From Microcebus murinus (taxonomy: Eukaryota > Chordata > Mammalia > Primates > Cheirogaleidae), in the NCBI RefSeq assembly GCF_040939455.1, contig NC_134107.1, positions 15,191,537-15,255,536 of the forward strand: 64,000 nt of DNA, given 5' to 3'. This document shows, piece after piece, positions 1-22,254 of the stretch. Position numbers and translations under genes: made by a program. How positions within the stretch are numbered: the stretch's first letter is position 1; the number at the start of each line of letters is the position of its first letter. The notes beneath the pieces were generated by a model. The model saw only the letters and a list, made by a program, of their open reading frames with translations, made no database searches and had not been told where the DNA came from.

Positions 1-480
1 ATTTCAGCTTATTATGGGGGTACAAATGTTTAGGTTACATATGTTGCCTTGCTCCCCCCTACTCCCCTGGAGTCAGAGTTTCAAGCATGTCCATCCCCCA
101 GATGGTGTGCATCGCACTCATTATGTATGTGTATATCCATCCCCTCCTGCCCGCACTCACCTGCCCGACGCATGATAAATGTTATTCCTATATGTGCACT
201 AAGGTGTTGATCAGTGAAACCAATTTGCTGGCGAGTACATGTAATGCTTATTTTTCCATTCTTGGGATACTTCACTTAGTAGAATGGGTTCCAGCTCTAT
301 CCAGGATAATACAAGATGTGCTTTATCACCATTGCTTCCTGTAGCTGAATAGTACTCCCTGGTATACATATACCACATTTTATTAATCCACTCAGGTATT
401 GATGGGCACTTGGGTTGTTTCCACATCTTTGCAATTGTGGATCGTGCTGCTATAAACATTAGAGTGCAGTTGTCTCTAAA
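1..480 (-). mobile_element. L1 3' end, antisense, cut by window start
   Basis: The complement encodes the ORF2 end ([14 protein letters not shown]) and the following 3' UTR reads toward position 1. Confidence 0.8.
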
Positions 481-1309
481 GACAGTCTCTTAAAGTCTAC
501 ATAAAGTATGCCAACTGTTATGTAGTTAGTATTTGCCTGATACAAATTTTTCTTTTATTCCCCCCACCTCTTAGCATTTCATTTTTTAAAAATCCTTAAA
601 ACATTTTGCCTCTTTTATGAAAACTCAATTCTACATCATAATTATTTGTGTCCTTGCCTTGCTTGGCCGTTTTTTCCATGTTCCTTGAAAGCAGAGTTGC
701 TTTTTCTAATAGCTATGTCCTCTGTAGTTCTATGAGAAATAATAGTTCTGCTTTGGCTCTTTTTCCCATCTAGGTGATTGTCACCAGGTATGCAGTATTA
801 GGAAGTCATATTATGCCATGTTCCTAACTGCTCAGCAAGGCCCTGGCACCCAGAATTATCTGCTGTTGGAGGGGTCTGGTTTCAGAGGATTGGTAAGGGA
901 GACACAGAGTTCCTCAGAGGTGAGGCTAAAGATCTAATTGCAAATAGAATTTGGTTATAGGTCAGAAGATATCAATGTCATACTTATAAATAATTCAAAT
1001 TTGAGTACCTAAGAGCTTCATGGTTTATGAGGTCTTCTTTCTGTTCTAAAGGACTACTTTCCATTTTTAACAGCTAGGAAAGTAATGTTAGTTAAAACCC
1101 TACTTATATGCCAAGCACTACCCATGTAAAAATCTTATAATGCATATAGTATTGATTCTGTTTTATAATTGTGGAAAGTAGTAGTTCAAGAAATAGGGGA
1201 AACTGGCCCCCAATCACACAGATAGTAAATGATAAGTGATGTTTAGAAAGCAAGAAAATCTGAGGTATAAATTTTTAGAAACTACCATTTACTAAGTGAT
1301 TTTTGAGTT

Positions 1310-1515
1310 CTAGGCACTGACAAAATCACTTCATGTATTTCATTTAAGGTTCATGGTAAAACTATGAGGTAGGCATTATTCTAGCATTTTAGCCTAAGGA
1401 TTTAAAGCCCACAAAGATTAAATAACTTGCTCATGTCACACAGCATTAAATAGCAAAATGACATTTAAACCTGGGTCTGACGTAAAACCCCTGACCGTGA
1501 TGAATCTCAAACCTC
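1310..1515 (-). repeat. MIR SINE, antisense
   Basis: ATGAGGTAGGCATTATTCTA followed by AAATAACTTGCTCATGTCAC. Confidence 0.65.
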
Positions 1516-2173
1516 ACGCATCCGAATGTCACTCAGGTGCCAAATGTTTTTCATTAGAACCTCATCATACTGAAAAGAAATGAACAGTTTTTTTCCTGTC
1601 ATCCACTGTCCCTCACCTGCAAGGTGACATGCACCTATAGACATAAGCTCCTTCTCTTAATAGTTCATAGCAGAAATGAAAGCCTGTATGTATATTTCTT
1701 TGAGTATGCCAAGTTATTTTTTTTTTTTATATGCCAGCAGCATTATAGGATAATGGGATTTGGAGTTAGAGATCTTGTTTCAAAGGCTGGTTCTAAATCA
1801 TACTCCTTTGTGGTCTCAGAAAAGTTAGGCACATTGAGCCTCAGTTTTCATGACTGTGACAAAAGGCACACCTACCTCGGAGGGGCTGTCAGGACACACG
1901 TGATGGCACAGGTGTTTGGCTGGTGGAAAGCAATATGGTATCGGGCAGTGGTTCTCACAGTGTGATCTAGGAATTTCCTGGGGTCCCTTAGACCCTTTAA
2001 GGCAGTCTATGGATTCAAAACTATTTTCATAATCATGCCAAGACCTTATTTCCCCTTTACACAAGTTTTCAGTGCTGAACTCCACGGGCTACAGAACATG
2101 AGATATCATAATAGATTGAATGCAAAAGCTGTTAAGAGAATCCAGTTGTTTTCTACAAAGCTAGAGGAAAGCA

Positions 2174-2345
2174 GTGGCTTCCAGACTTTGCTCTGCCTTG
2201 GAATCACCTAGAAATCTTTAAAAACTCCTGATGCCTGGGTCTCACCACATTCTGACTTAGCTGGTTTGTGGTACTATATGGTGCATTGGGGTTCATGAAA
2301 GTTCCTTGGATGATTTGAATGTGCAGTAAAGTTTGGGAACCACTG
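2174..2345 (+). mobile_element. hAT-type MITE (MER family)
   Basis: Starts CAGTGGCTTCCAGACTTTG and ends AAAGTTTGGGAACCACTG, inverted ends of a non-autonomous Charlie-type element. Confidence 0.75.
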
Positions 2346-2511
2346 CATTAAAGAGATTTGCAAAAATGTAAACCAGTGCCATTACACTGGTTATTTTATT
2401 TTGGAAAATATAGTTATTTTAGTAAAAATATTATTTGTATTAACTTATAGTAAGTCTTTGATAATTTTTCAAGGTATAAAGAGATTCTGAGACCAAAAAG
2501 CTTAAGAGATA

Positions 2512-2745
2512 CTGGTAAAGGGATTAAGACCTTGGGCTCTGGAGCCAGACTGCCTGTTGATATTATGGCTTTGACATTGCAAGCTTTGTGACCTTGAGCT
2601 TACCCTCTCTGTGCTCAGCTTGTGTATAAGATGAGCATAATAACAAAATCCACCTCTTGGGACTTTTGTGAAATGAAATGAATGACACATGTATAACACT
2701 TAGCATGGTTCCTGAGGCATCGTCGTGGCTCCACCAATATTTGCC
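2512..2745 (+). repeat. MIR SINE, sense
   Basis: GCTCTGGAGCCAGACTGCC, then TTTGTGACCTTGAGCTTACC. Confidence 0.75.
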
Positions 2746-3669
2746 CTCAGTGTTTTTACTTTTGTTACTATTCTAGCTGATCAGCTTTTAACATTGATGA
2801 TCTTGCAGCATTAATGCAAAATTTGCAGGCCAAATCATTCTTTTAACCAGCTCCTCTTTCTGTACAACAGCAGAATGGGAGCCACCGGGTGGAGTCTCTT
2901 AGAGAAATCGGCAAGAGATGCCATGAACCAGAGAAGTGAGATGGAAAGACTGGGTCACTCCAGACCCTGGGTTTTGGTTCATATCTTCGTTTGTACAAAG
3001 GCAAGACAACATTTTCTGTCCTTAAGTTGAAAGAATGTATGGCTAACACAGGTGACGACACCAAGGTGACTATTTGATTTGGGGAGAGGGGAAGATGGCA
3101 TTGCCAAGAGGCAGTATGTGTCTTATCAGTCAAAATATTCCCAGGACCTCCTCTCATGGGTCACTCCCCTTTGTTTTAAACAGTTGCCAGCCTTAAGATT
3201 CTGTGCTCCTTTTGGCTTTTCCTAATAAGCAGAGTTCATCTCTAAATAATATCATAATGCATCTTTATTCTCATAGTGCTATTCAACACCAACCACTATC
3301 TTCTGAGTGGCACCACAAAATTGAGAAAGGCAATGAAATGAGTAATTCAAAAGTGCTGAAGATCATCAACATAATCATAATTCCCTGTAATAGAATAAGA
3401 AAGAGAGTGAAATTATGATATTAGCACAGTAATAGTTTTTTTGATTACAATGGGGTAGTAATGCCCAGGTAATAAAAGCTACCCCACTTCTTTCAAGTGT
3501 ACCTGATGCTTCGGAATCAAATTAGTGGAGGACCATGAGAGTATACAGCTATTTTAGCATAGCATAGCATATTAGTTTCTTAGAGAAAGTCATGCAAAAT
3601 AATATATTTTCTAAATTATGTATAAGAAATACTCAATTTTATAAATATATACAATACAAATAGATGCGA

Positions 3670-3850
3670 TTTAAAAAGTGGTCTGATGAAAGAGAAAGCA
3701 AGAAAAGGTGGTGAAGAAACAGGAAAAAAAAAAGAAGCAAATACAGAAAAGGAAAGAAAAAAGAAGGAAAGAAGAAAACTTATAGGCCCATAAAAAGGGG
3801 AACAGATAGAAAAAGAGACATAAGAAGAGGTAAAAAGCAGCAGAGGATAG
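3670..3850. repeat. purine-rich low-complexity tract
   Basis: Mostly A and G on the + strand, with an A10 run near 3725-3734. No coding or element signal seen. Confidence 0.7.
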
Positions 3851-4719
3851 GAGTACCACTTTGTGTTCTTTTTATCACTGTAAAAAAGACCTTAAAATGC
3901 TTTGTATTTTGGCAACTAAGAGCACAAATAGGCATACACGCCTTGTCAGTAGCCCAGAGACTGGATATTAGTGCTGTGATTTGTGTATTTTATTAGCATT
4001 TTCAAGGAACAAATTGTTAACTATTATGTGCATTTTTTTTTACCAATTTCTTGTCTTGTTTTTATGTATTATTTCCTTCATTCTATTTTCTTTGGGTTAA
4101 TTTTCTCTTCTTTTTCCAACTTCCTGAGATTAACGTTTAGACTATTATTTTTCAAACTTTTATATTTTATATTATCTATAAGCCATGGATTGCCTTAAAA
4201 GTATTACTTTACCTTCTGTACACGTTTTTGATCTTTCATTTCAAAACATCATATTTCCACCATTATTTCTTTTCTGACCCCCCAATTACTTTTAGGTATA
4301 CTTCCTAATATACAACCACATAAGGGTTTTTGAAATTGTTTTTATCATTGCTTAAGGTTTTATTTCATAAAACATATACTGTATGACTTCAACCTTTGTT
4401 ATAATCTGAAATTGTTTTATATCTCAGTATGTGCTTAGTTTTGTTGGTATGTTGATATGTTACAGAAGTGAGTATTCTGTTATTGCTAGATATCATAGAC
4501 TAAATATATCTATTAGGTCTTGTTTTTTACTTTTGATGATATGATAAGTATTAAAACATACTTAACTTACCAAAGTCTAAAGTTTTCCACTTTGCAAGTT
4601 TAAGATTCTAGATTATTGGCAGGCAACCCTACTAACCTTGGTACTACCATGAAAGTCTTCCTTGACAATCAGTATTGTCATATTCCTTCATTCACTCATG
4701 TTGACAATAAGGGGCAAAC

Positions 4720-5870
4720 TCCTAGACATAAACTACTGAAACTGACTAAAGAAGAAAAAGTATGAACATACCTGTAAAAAAGCAATTTAAAAACTTTACA
4801 CAAAGAAAAGCCCAGGCCCAGATGGCTTCACTGGTGAATGCTAGAACATTTTTATAGAAGATTTAATATCATTACTTAAAAAATATCTCCCAAACAGTAG
4901 AAGAGGAAGGACTACTTTCCCATCTATTTTATAAGGCTAGTATTAACCAGACGCAAAAGCCAAAGACATCAGGAGAAAAGACCTACTGACGAATATCCCG
5001 TATGAATATAGATGTCAAAACCCTTAACTAAATAATAGCAAACTGAATCCAGAAATATATAAAAAGGATTATATACTATGACTAAGTGGGATTTATCTTA
5101 GGAATGCAAGGTTTATTTAAGATAAAAAAATCAATCAATGTAATACACCATATTAATAGAATAAAAGACAAAAACTACACGATCATCTCAATAGATGCAG
5201 AAAGAGCATTTGACTAAATTCAACATTCACATTAAAAATATTCATCAAACTAGTAATAGAAAAGAACTTCCTCAAACTGATAAAGTCTATCTACAAAATC
5301 CCTCAGCTGACATCAAACTTAATGGTGAAAGACTAGATGCTTTCCCCCTAAGTTCAGGAACAAGACAAGGATGTCTGCTCTTGCAACTTCAATTTGACAT
5401 TGTGCTGGAAGTTCTAGCCAGGGAAACTAGCAAAAATAAATAAATAATTTAATAAGCATCTAGCTTTGGAAAAAAAAGTAAAACTATATTTTCAAAAGAT
5501 ACGATCTCATATATAGAAAATCCTAAAGAATCATCTAAAAAAACGATTGGAACCAATACATGAGAGCAGGATTGCAGGATACACTATCAATACCAAGAAA
5601 TCCATTCTATTTCTATACACTAGCAGTGAATATTTCAAACATGAAATTAAGAAAACATTTCTTAATTCATTTATTAATATAATAGCATCAAAAATCATAA
5701 AATATTTAGACGTGAATTTAACCAAAAGAAGTATAAGGCTTGTATACTGAAATGTATAAAACACTGTTGGCAGAAATTAAAGAATTAAATAAATGAAGAG
5801 ATATCCCAGGTTCATAGATCAGTCAACTTAATATCTTAAGATGCCAATACTCTTCATACTGGTCTACAGA
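4720..5870 (+). mobile_element. old L1 ORF2 fragment, sense
   Basis: Frame 5195-5443 ([20 protein letters not shown]) corresponds to the reverse transcriptase region. Stops throughout the rest. Confidence 0.8.
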
Positions 5871-6587
5871 TTTGAAGCAATCTCTACAAACATTGCATCT
5901 GACTTCTTTTGAGGGCAGGGCCTCACCCAGTTCTTGGCTCATCCACAGTTTATGCCTATCAAGGTTAAAATCCCAGAGGGGGTGGTGGGTAGGAGGGAGT
6001 TGTCAGGGCATTTGGTCTGTGGCCATACTTTCTCAAGTACTTTTTCTGTTTTTGCTTTGTTCAGCAAGTCTTCTCACTGTTATGGGGCAGGGTACATTGT
6101 GTGGCTTTTTGTCCTTTCCTGAAGAGAGTAGCAGCCTATCAAGAGTTTAATGTGGAGAGGGTCTTTTCTGCAGCTTCCTATCTTGCATGGACTCTGGGCC
6201 TTGACTTCTTTCTCTTTCACTTCATAGGAATCAGATTCTAAGTGGGCATCACTGGCAAATGGCCTCAAGGCATAAGCAGCTGTGGTACTCTTTAGCATTA
6301 AACTTACAAATTTCAGATCACGAGCCTTCATCTAAAAGTTTTCTAGTAGTTCCAGCTGACTTTTCAGCTTTTAAATGCCTTTAAGGTTGTTTTTGTTTTG
6401 TTTTGTCTTTTAAGGTAGCATTTGTTTGTTTGTTTGTTTTAAAAGAAGGGTTGATATAAATAGCACAATTCACCATTATCAGAGCCAATATCCCTATTTT
6501 CTGCTCTTTACCCCTGCTTTCTGAGGAGCTAGTACATGCAAATGCTTAGTATTTCATAGAACCTGACATATGAAATATCTCACTTAT

Positions 6588-6894
<307 letters not shown>

Positions 6895-7431
6895 TAAATG
6901 GTTAGTTTTCAGTTTCCTCAGCAATTTTTGATGTCATGTTGACTATTTTTTTTCTCTATATATGAATTCAAACTTTTTGTATTCCTGTACACTAATTTTA
7001 GTGGTATTTTAGAAAGAGCAGAAATCTACCATGCTTTATCAGAAGTTCAGCCTAACTATTAAAACCAAATAAATGATAAAACACTCAGCAGTGATTCTAA
7101 CTTACATCTAGGACTATGAAATGTGATCATACTGCTGTACTTGTATTTTTCTTTTAGTATAACACTTTATATTTCTATTAATATTGATTTGTGTGCATGT
7201 TTTATCTCTTCTACTTATGTGTGGATTCCTAAAGATGGGAATTATATGTGTTTGTTTTTCTATTCCACAAGGCCTGGTATAATGTCTATTAAGTATTATG
7301 GATTCCACAAATGTTTGTGAATAAAAGAAAGTACATGCATATACACAACATCTGGATGGTGCTGATTGAGTGCTAATAAGTCATTTGGATTAAACCATTC
7401 CCTCCTCACTCTAAAAGTGCAACATACTTAC

Positions 7432-15267
<7,836 letters not shown>

Positions 15268-16194
15268 AATAGTGTGGTTGGTATTTTGAAGTGGCAGAAA
15301 ATGATTTAGTTGGTACTTCAGTGTAGACTATGTTGTTTTCCTGTGCCAATGCTGTCTGGACCCCTGGCATTGTTGCGCTCTGTCTTGGAATTATAGAACC
15401 ATAGTGTCACAGAGCCATAGAACCTTGGGACTGGTCAAGGTCCCAAGAAAATTAGTAAGTAAAATGTACTGTTCTAGGTATTTCACATACAATGAAAAAT
15501 TTATTCCTCATAGTGTCTCTGTGGATAATAATTTATATTTGTAACAACTTTTTTCCTTGAAATAATTTTATTTAAATTATTCACATTCACATTCAGCATC
15601 AGTGACTTCATCATATGTAGGGCTACTTTTAAAAGATATTTTATTTTTAATTGACTCTTGATTTGACTTTTAAAAAAGCACAACTGATTGAAGACATGCA
15701 TGTGCTGTCATTCTTTCCAGTCTATTAAAACTTCAGAAAAGTGATTTTTTTAAATAATAAAGACGAACATTTAATTAGAATTTAACTGAGTTGGAAAACA
15801 TTATGGAGATAAATCATATAACCAGACAGATGGTATCACTAAAAATTCATGATTAACATTGCCACATAGACACTCAGCATCACCCCAGAAATCCCACATT
15901 TCTCTAATAAGCTAGATCTTATTATCCTGGTAATGTTTATTTGATCATTTTTGTCACTCCTCAAACTCCCATACCTGCTTCTCATTTCCTCATTTTCAGC
16001 TAACAACCTTGTTGAAATGGAAGTTACCAGAAGGGAGATCACTCATTGTCCCAATACCAAATTCAAAAACCCACTTGAAACTCAGTCTTATTCCTCACTC
16101 CTATTTCTGTGGAGGAAGTTCTATAAAAGCCAAGCCCTTCTATAAAAGCCAGGCCTCCTACACAGGTGCCCCTCCTTTCTTCTAAGGTTTAGTT

Positions 16195-16940
16195 ATTCCC
16201 TTCATCTCTGGCATCTCTCTTTCTCTCTCTGTCTCTCTATCTCTGTCTCTATCTCTATCTCTATCTATCTCTTGACTATTCCAATCAGTATAAATGTTCT
16301 AGGATCAGCTAGCTTAGAAAGAAATTCCTACTGATATCATCACCTTTTAGTTTCTGTTTCATTTCTTTTCTCCACTCTATGGTAAGACATCTTGAAAGAA
16401 TGATCTCCCTACTTTGTGTTTACTTCCTCATGTTCACTGATGACAACTAGGTTGCCAAATCCAGTGTATGTTTTTCTATCATTATCATACATCCCATCAA
16501 CACGTGATGAGCACCTCATCCTCAAATTTAAACCATCTCTTCTCTTGCCTTCTGAGACCCCAGATTTTCCTTCTCTCTCTCTCTCTTTCTCTCTCTCTGT
16601 CTTTCTCTCTCTCTCTATCTCTGTCTCTATCTCTATCTATCTCTCGACTATTCCAATCAGTATAAATGTTCTAGGATCACCTAGCTTAGAAATAAATTCC
16701 TCCTGATATCATCACCTTTTAGTTTCTGTTTCATTTCTTTTCTTCACTCTATAGTAAGACATCCTGAAAGAATGATCTTCCTGCTTTATCTTTACTTCCT
16801 CGTGGTCACTGATGACTAGGTTGCCAAATCCAGTGTATGTTTTTCTATCATTATCGTACATCCCATCAGCACATGACAGTCACCTTGTCCTCAAATTTAA
16901 ACCATCTCTTCTCTTGCCTTCTAAGACCCCAGATTTTCCT
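16195..16940. repeat. tandem duplication, about 372-bp period
   Basis: GACTATTCCAATCAGTATAA occurs at 16274 and 16646, and similarity continues through CCCCAGATTTTCC at the end of each copy. Each unit starts with a TC-rich microsatellite. Copies differ by a few percent by eye. Confidence 0.9.
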
Positions 16941-17249
16941 TTTCTCTGTCTCTCTCCCCACCCCTTTCATCCTTCTCTGTATCCATTGCCAGTCTTTCCT
17001 CCTTTTACTTTTTTTATTTCAAAATATTAAGGGGTACAGATGTTTTTGTTACATGGACAGCTTTTATAATGCTTGAATCAGGGCTATTAGTGTGCACATC
17101 ACCGGAATAGTGTTCATTGTACCTGTTATATAGGTTTTTGCCCCTCTGCTCCTCCCCCTTCCCCCTGCTTGATTTCCAATGACCTTTACTTGTCTCTGTG
17201 CCCATTGATTAGTTCCAGCTTATTAGAGAGTACACATGGTGTTCGTTTT

Positions 17250-17730
<481 letters not shown>

Positions 17731-17890
17731 GGTGTTCGTTTTTCTATTCCTGAGATAATTCACTTAGATCATGGTCTCCACTTCCATCCATATTGCTGCA
17801 AAGGACATAAATTAATTTCTTTTTATGGCTGAGTAGTACCTCATGGCATACATATACCACATTTTATAAGGTCGTATTTCTACAATCACA

Positions 17891-19360
17891 GTGAGGAAGG
17901 AAATAGCAGAGGATGTAAACAGATGGAAATCCATACCATGCTCGTGGATCGGCAGACTCAATATCATCAAAATGTCTATACTACCCAAACTGATCTACAG
18001 ATTCAATGCAATACCTATTAAAATCCCATCAGCATTCTTCACAGATATAGAAAAAATAATTTTACGCTTCGTATGGAACCAAAGAAGACCCCGAATATCA
18101 AGAGCAATTCTAGGTAACAAAAACAAAATGGGAGGCATTAATATGCCAGATATCAAACTATACTACAAAGCTGTAGTAATTAAAACAATATGGTATTGGC
18201 ACAAAAACAGGAATATTGACCAGTGGAACAGATGTGAGAATCCTGATATAAAACCATCCTCATATAGCCATCTCATCTTTGACAAAGCAGACAAAAACAT
18301 ACGCTGGGGAAAAGAATCCCTCTTCAATAAATGGTGCTGGGAAAACTGGATAGCCACCTGTAGAAGGCTAAAACAGGACCCACACCTTTCACCTCTCACA
18401 AAAACCAACTCACGCTGGATAACAGACTTAAACCTAAGATATGAAACTATTAGAACTCTAGAGGAAAAAGTTGGAAACACTCTCCTAGACATCGGCCTGG
18501 GCAAAGAGTTTATGAAGAGGTCCCCAAAGGCAATCACAGCAGCAACAAAAATAAATAAATGGGACATGATCAAGCTACAAAGCTTCTGCACAGCCAAAGA
18601 AATAGTCATGAAAGCAAACAGACAACCTACAGAATGGGAGAAAATTTTTGCATCCTATGCATCCGATAAGGGACTGATAACTAGAATATACTTAGAACTC
18701 ACGAAAATTAGGAAGAAAAAATCAAATAACCCCATTAAAAAGTGGGCAAAAGACTTGAACAGAAATTTTTCTAAAGAAGACAGAAGAATGGCCAACAAAC
18801 ATATGAAGAAATGCTCAACATCTCTAATCATCAGGGAAATGCAAATCAAAACCACAATGAGATATCACTTAACCCCAGTGAGAATGGCCTTTATCAAAAA
18901 ATCTCCAAACAATAAATGCTGGCGTGGTTGCGGAGAGAGAGGAACACTCCTACACTGCTGGTGGGACTGCAAACTAGTTCAATCTCTGTGGAAAGCAATA
19001 TGGAGATACCTTAAAGCGATACAACTGAATCTACCATTTGATCCAGCAATCCCATTGCTGGGCATCTACCCAAATGATCCAGTGACACTCTACAAAAAAG
19101 ACACCTGCACTCGAATGTTTATAGCAGCACAATTCATAATTGCAAGGCTGTGGAAACAGCCCAAGTGCCCATCAATCCAAGAATGGATTAATAAAATGTG
19201 GTATATGTATACCATGGAGTACTATTCAGCTCTAAGAAACAATGGTGATATAGCACATCTTATATTTTCCTGGTTAGAGCTGGAACCCATACTACTAAGT
19301 GAAGTATCCCAAGAATGGAAAAACAAGCACCAGATATATTCTCCAGAAAACTGGTATTAA
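17891..19360 (+). pseudogene. L1 ORF2 C-terminal half, open for 489 codons
   Basis: Encodes the end of the L1 reverse transcriptase and the C-terminal region. Recognisable segments are [20 protein letters not shown], a Cys-bearing stretch ([19 protein letters not shown]) and the end [14 protein letters not shown]. There is no endonuclease domain and no promoter, so it is inactive, but it has no stop. The usual full ORF2 is about 1,275 codons. Confidence 0.9.
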
Positions 19361-19409
19361 CTGACTAGCACCTAAGTGGACACATAGGTACTACAGTAAT
19401 AGGGTATTG

Positions 19410-19445
19410 GGCAGGTGGGAGGGGGGAGGGGGGAGGGGGGTGGGT
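19410..19445 (+). other. G-run tract in L1 3' UTR, G-quadruplex capable
   Basis: At least four runs of three or more G separated by one or two bases (GGGCAGGTGGGAGGGGGG and onward). Such tracts are known in primate L1 3' UTRs. Confidence 0.7.
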
Positions 19446-19576
19446 ATATACATACATAATGAGTGAGATGTGCACCATCTGGGGGATGGTCATGATGGAG
19501 ACTCAGACTTTTGGGGGGAGGGGGGAAATGGGCATTTATTGAAACCTTAAAATCTGTACCCCCATAATATGCCAAA

Positions 19577-19618
<42 letters not shown>

Positions 19619-19639
19619 ACAAAAAGAATGAACTAATGA

Positions 19640-20160
19640 TACACAGAACATTGATGGGCCTCAAGGGCATTGTGCATAGTGAGAGAAGTCAGTCTCAAGA
19701 AATTAAATACTGTATGATTCCATTTATATAACATGCTTGAAATGGCAAAACAATGGAAATGGAGAACAGATTAGTGATTGCCAGGGAGCAAGGATAGGGT
19801 CAGGGGTGGGGTGTTAATAAAAAGAAGTATCATGAAGAAGTTTCTTTGTGGTGATGAAACAACTCTGTATCTTGATTGTGGTGATGGCTACACCTATCCT
19901 ATATGCATAGGATAAAATAGCCTAGAACTGCACACACACACAGACACACACACAAATAGACGCAGGATAAAAAATGGCGAAAACTGAATAGTCCGTAGTC
20001 TAGTTCATTGTAATGTACCAATGTCAATTTCCTGGTTTTGATATTGTACTACAGGTATATAAGATGTCACTATCAGGGGAAGCTGAGTGAAGGGCACACC
20101 ACACTATAGTTTCAAAGACAGAATTTTGGGTGAATCCTATAATTACTTCCAAATACAAAA
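19640..20160 (+). mobile_element. ancient L1M-type 3' UTR, sense
   Basis: Contains TACTGTATGATTCCATTTAT and TTAGTGATTGCCAGGG, typical of an old L1 3' UTR. Ends in an A run near 20157. Confidence 0.65.
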
Positions 20161-21239
20161 AAAAAAAAAGTTTTACAAAACTTTAACACACACACACATA
20201 TTACTTCATATATATATGCTTCATATATATATTACTTTCATACTTTAATATACATACTTCAGTATATATATATATACTGTATATTGAAGTATGAAATAAA
20301 AATAAAGTATGTGCATGTATTCCTTTTGATTTCTATGTTAGAAAATTACCCAGAAAGCAGTTCTTAAGTACATTAAAATCAAATAAATGTGTTATATCCA
20401 TATATGGGGAAAGAGGAAAGAAAAGCTTATGGAGTATTTATTTTTTCATAACAACAGAGGACAGCAAGAGAAATAAATGAGACATAAAGTAAAAGAAGGG
20501 CCATGAAAAATAAAATATCTCTGGGATGATGACAAGGAGATCCCAGGATGGCAGCTGTACCATCATGGAGAACATGTAGGCTGGGCATCTCCAGTGAAGG
20601 CTTCTTCACGTAAGTGACATTGATATGGCTTGTAATATGAAACAGTGTGTTAAGAGATTTTGAAAACTGATGGAAAGTTTGGGATTGAAAAAAAAAAGCA
20701 AGCAAAAAAAAAAGGATAAAAAGACAATTCAAGGGAAAAGAAAACACTGTGCTGGTAAGGAAAATAATAATGTATTAAGTGCCTAGCTCCGATTGCATAT
20801 ATAGTCATAAAGGTATGAATGGCATGTACCTCTCTGCTCAAAATTGTGATATAAATATACAGAGAGGATGGGGGTGGGAAATGCACACGTGAGGTAGTTG
20901 GGAGTTGGAGAGAGGAAAGATCATTAAATCCTAATCTTCCATAGTGAGAAGACCATTGCACTTCAACTTTTTTCACATGCGGCATTTATTGAAAATGATG
21001 TTTGTCTAGAGCATGTCTGAACTAGAGGAATTTAAAGTTCCTAATAGGGCCACTTGCTACTTGCTACTCAGGATAATCATGTATGACTAGTCAACTCTTT
21101 AAACTATCTGAATATATATAACTGTGACTATTGAAATATTTAAAAAGACCACAAGGTTGACAAGGAAAGTTAATGTATTAAAAGGAAAAATAATATATTA
21201 ACATATATTGAATTATTCATTTTTTCCCTTTATGACTCA

Positions 21240-21850
21240 TGAAGAGTGGGACAGAAAACTTATGGTCTCCAGGAAGATTCCATGCCCTAACCCCCAGGAC
21301 TACAAATATGATGAGGTATTACACCCATGAATATGTTATTTTCAACAGCAAAAGGGACTCTGCAGAAAGATTTAAGGTTACTAATCAATTTATCTTAAAA
21401 TAAGGAGATTGCCTTGGATTATTTGAGTGAGTCCAGTGTAATCGCAGGATTCCTAAAAGCGGAAGCAGGACAGGGAGTCATATTTGGAGTCTGAGCAGGA
21501 CTTGACACACCATTGCTGGGTTGAAGATAGAAAGGATCACATGAGAAGTAATGCAGGTGGCTTCTAGGTTCATAAAGCAGCTCCCCGCGGGAAACAAGGA
21601 AACAGGGACCTGAGTCCTATAGCTATAAAAACTGGAATCTTCCAACACTGAATAATCTGTAAAGAGAAACCCAAGCCTCAGAGCCACAGCTTTGGCCAGT
21701 CCTCTGATTGTAGCCACAAGATATTTTGAACAAATATAATAATTTAACCAGACTTTTCTAGACATATGACCTACAGAAACTGAGAGATAATAAATGTGCT
21801 GCTTTAAGCACTACATTCGTGGCAATTTGTTATGCAGCAATAGGTAACTA
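21240..21850 (+). repeat. ancient LTR-like repeat, family not named
   Basis: CCTAACCCCCAGGACTAC, ATATGTTATTTTCAACAGC and the end GGCAATTTGTTATGCAGCAA form a familiar old mammalian repeat. Confidence 0.5.
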
Positions 21851-22254
21851 TCTCAAGGGGATAAGAGAAAGATTCTTGCCATTTTGAGCAAGATTTGAAG
21901 TTTTTTGACTTAATGACTCTATTACTCAGCTTAGGCTAACTTCTATGACAAAGGAAGACCATGCTTTCCCTGGCTTAATCCCATAACAGGCTTATTTCTC
22001 TCTTAGGTCACCATCCAGTTGAAATCCAGCAGTGGACTTTATCTGCAATGTGATTTATGGGCCAGGCTCCATTCTCTGGGGATTCAGCATTTTCTGGGTC
22101 GTGGACTCACTGCATCTGGCCAGTGCTTGAGGAAACAGACATTGTGGGAACAATGCAGGCAATTTTCGGGGTCAAGCCTGGAAGTGGTGAGCATTCCATT
22201 GGTGATAGGCACCTTCTCACCTACCTAGATGCAAAGGGGTTGGGAAGTATAATC

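Larger units (their letters stand above)
17886..19610 (+). mobile_element. young 5'-truncated L1 (ORF2 C-terminal half, 3' UTR, poly(A))
   Basis: Begins inside ORF2 and continues through a G-rich 3' UTR (19410-19520) to a long A tract (about 19577-19610). The uninterrupted ORF2 end implies recent insertion. It sits inside an older antisense L1. I could not find a clear target duplication. Confidence 0.9.

Noticed and set aside
18163..18609. 148-codon minus-strand frame
   Set aside because: Shadow of the long L1 ORF2 frame on the opposite strand.
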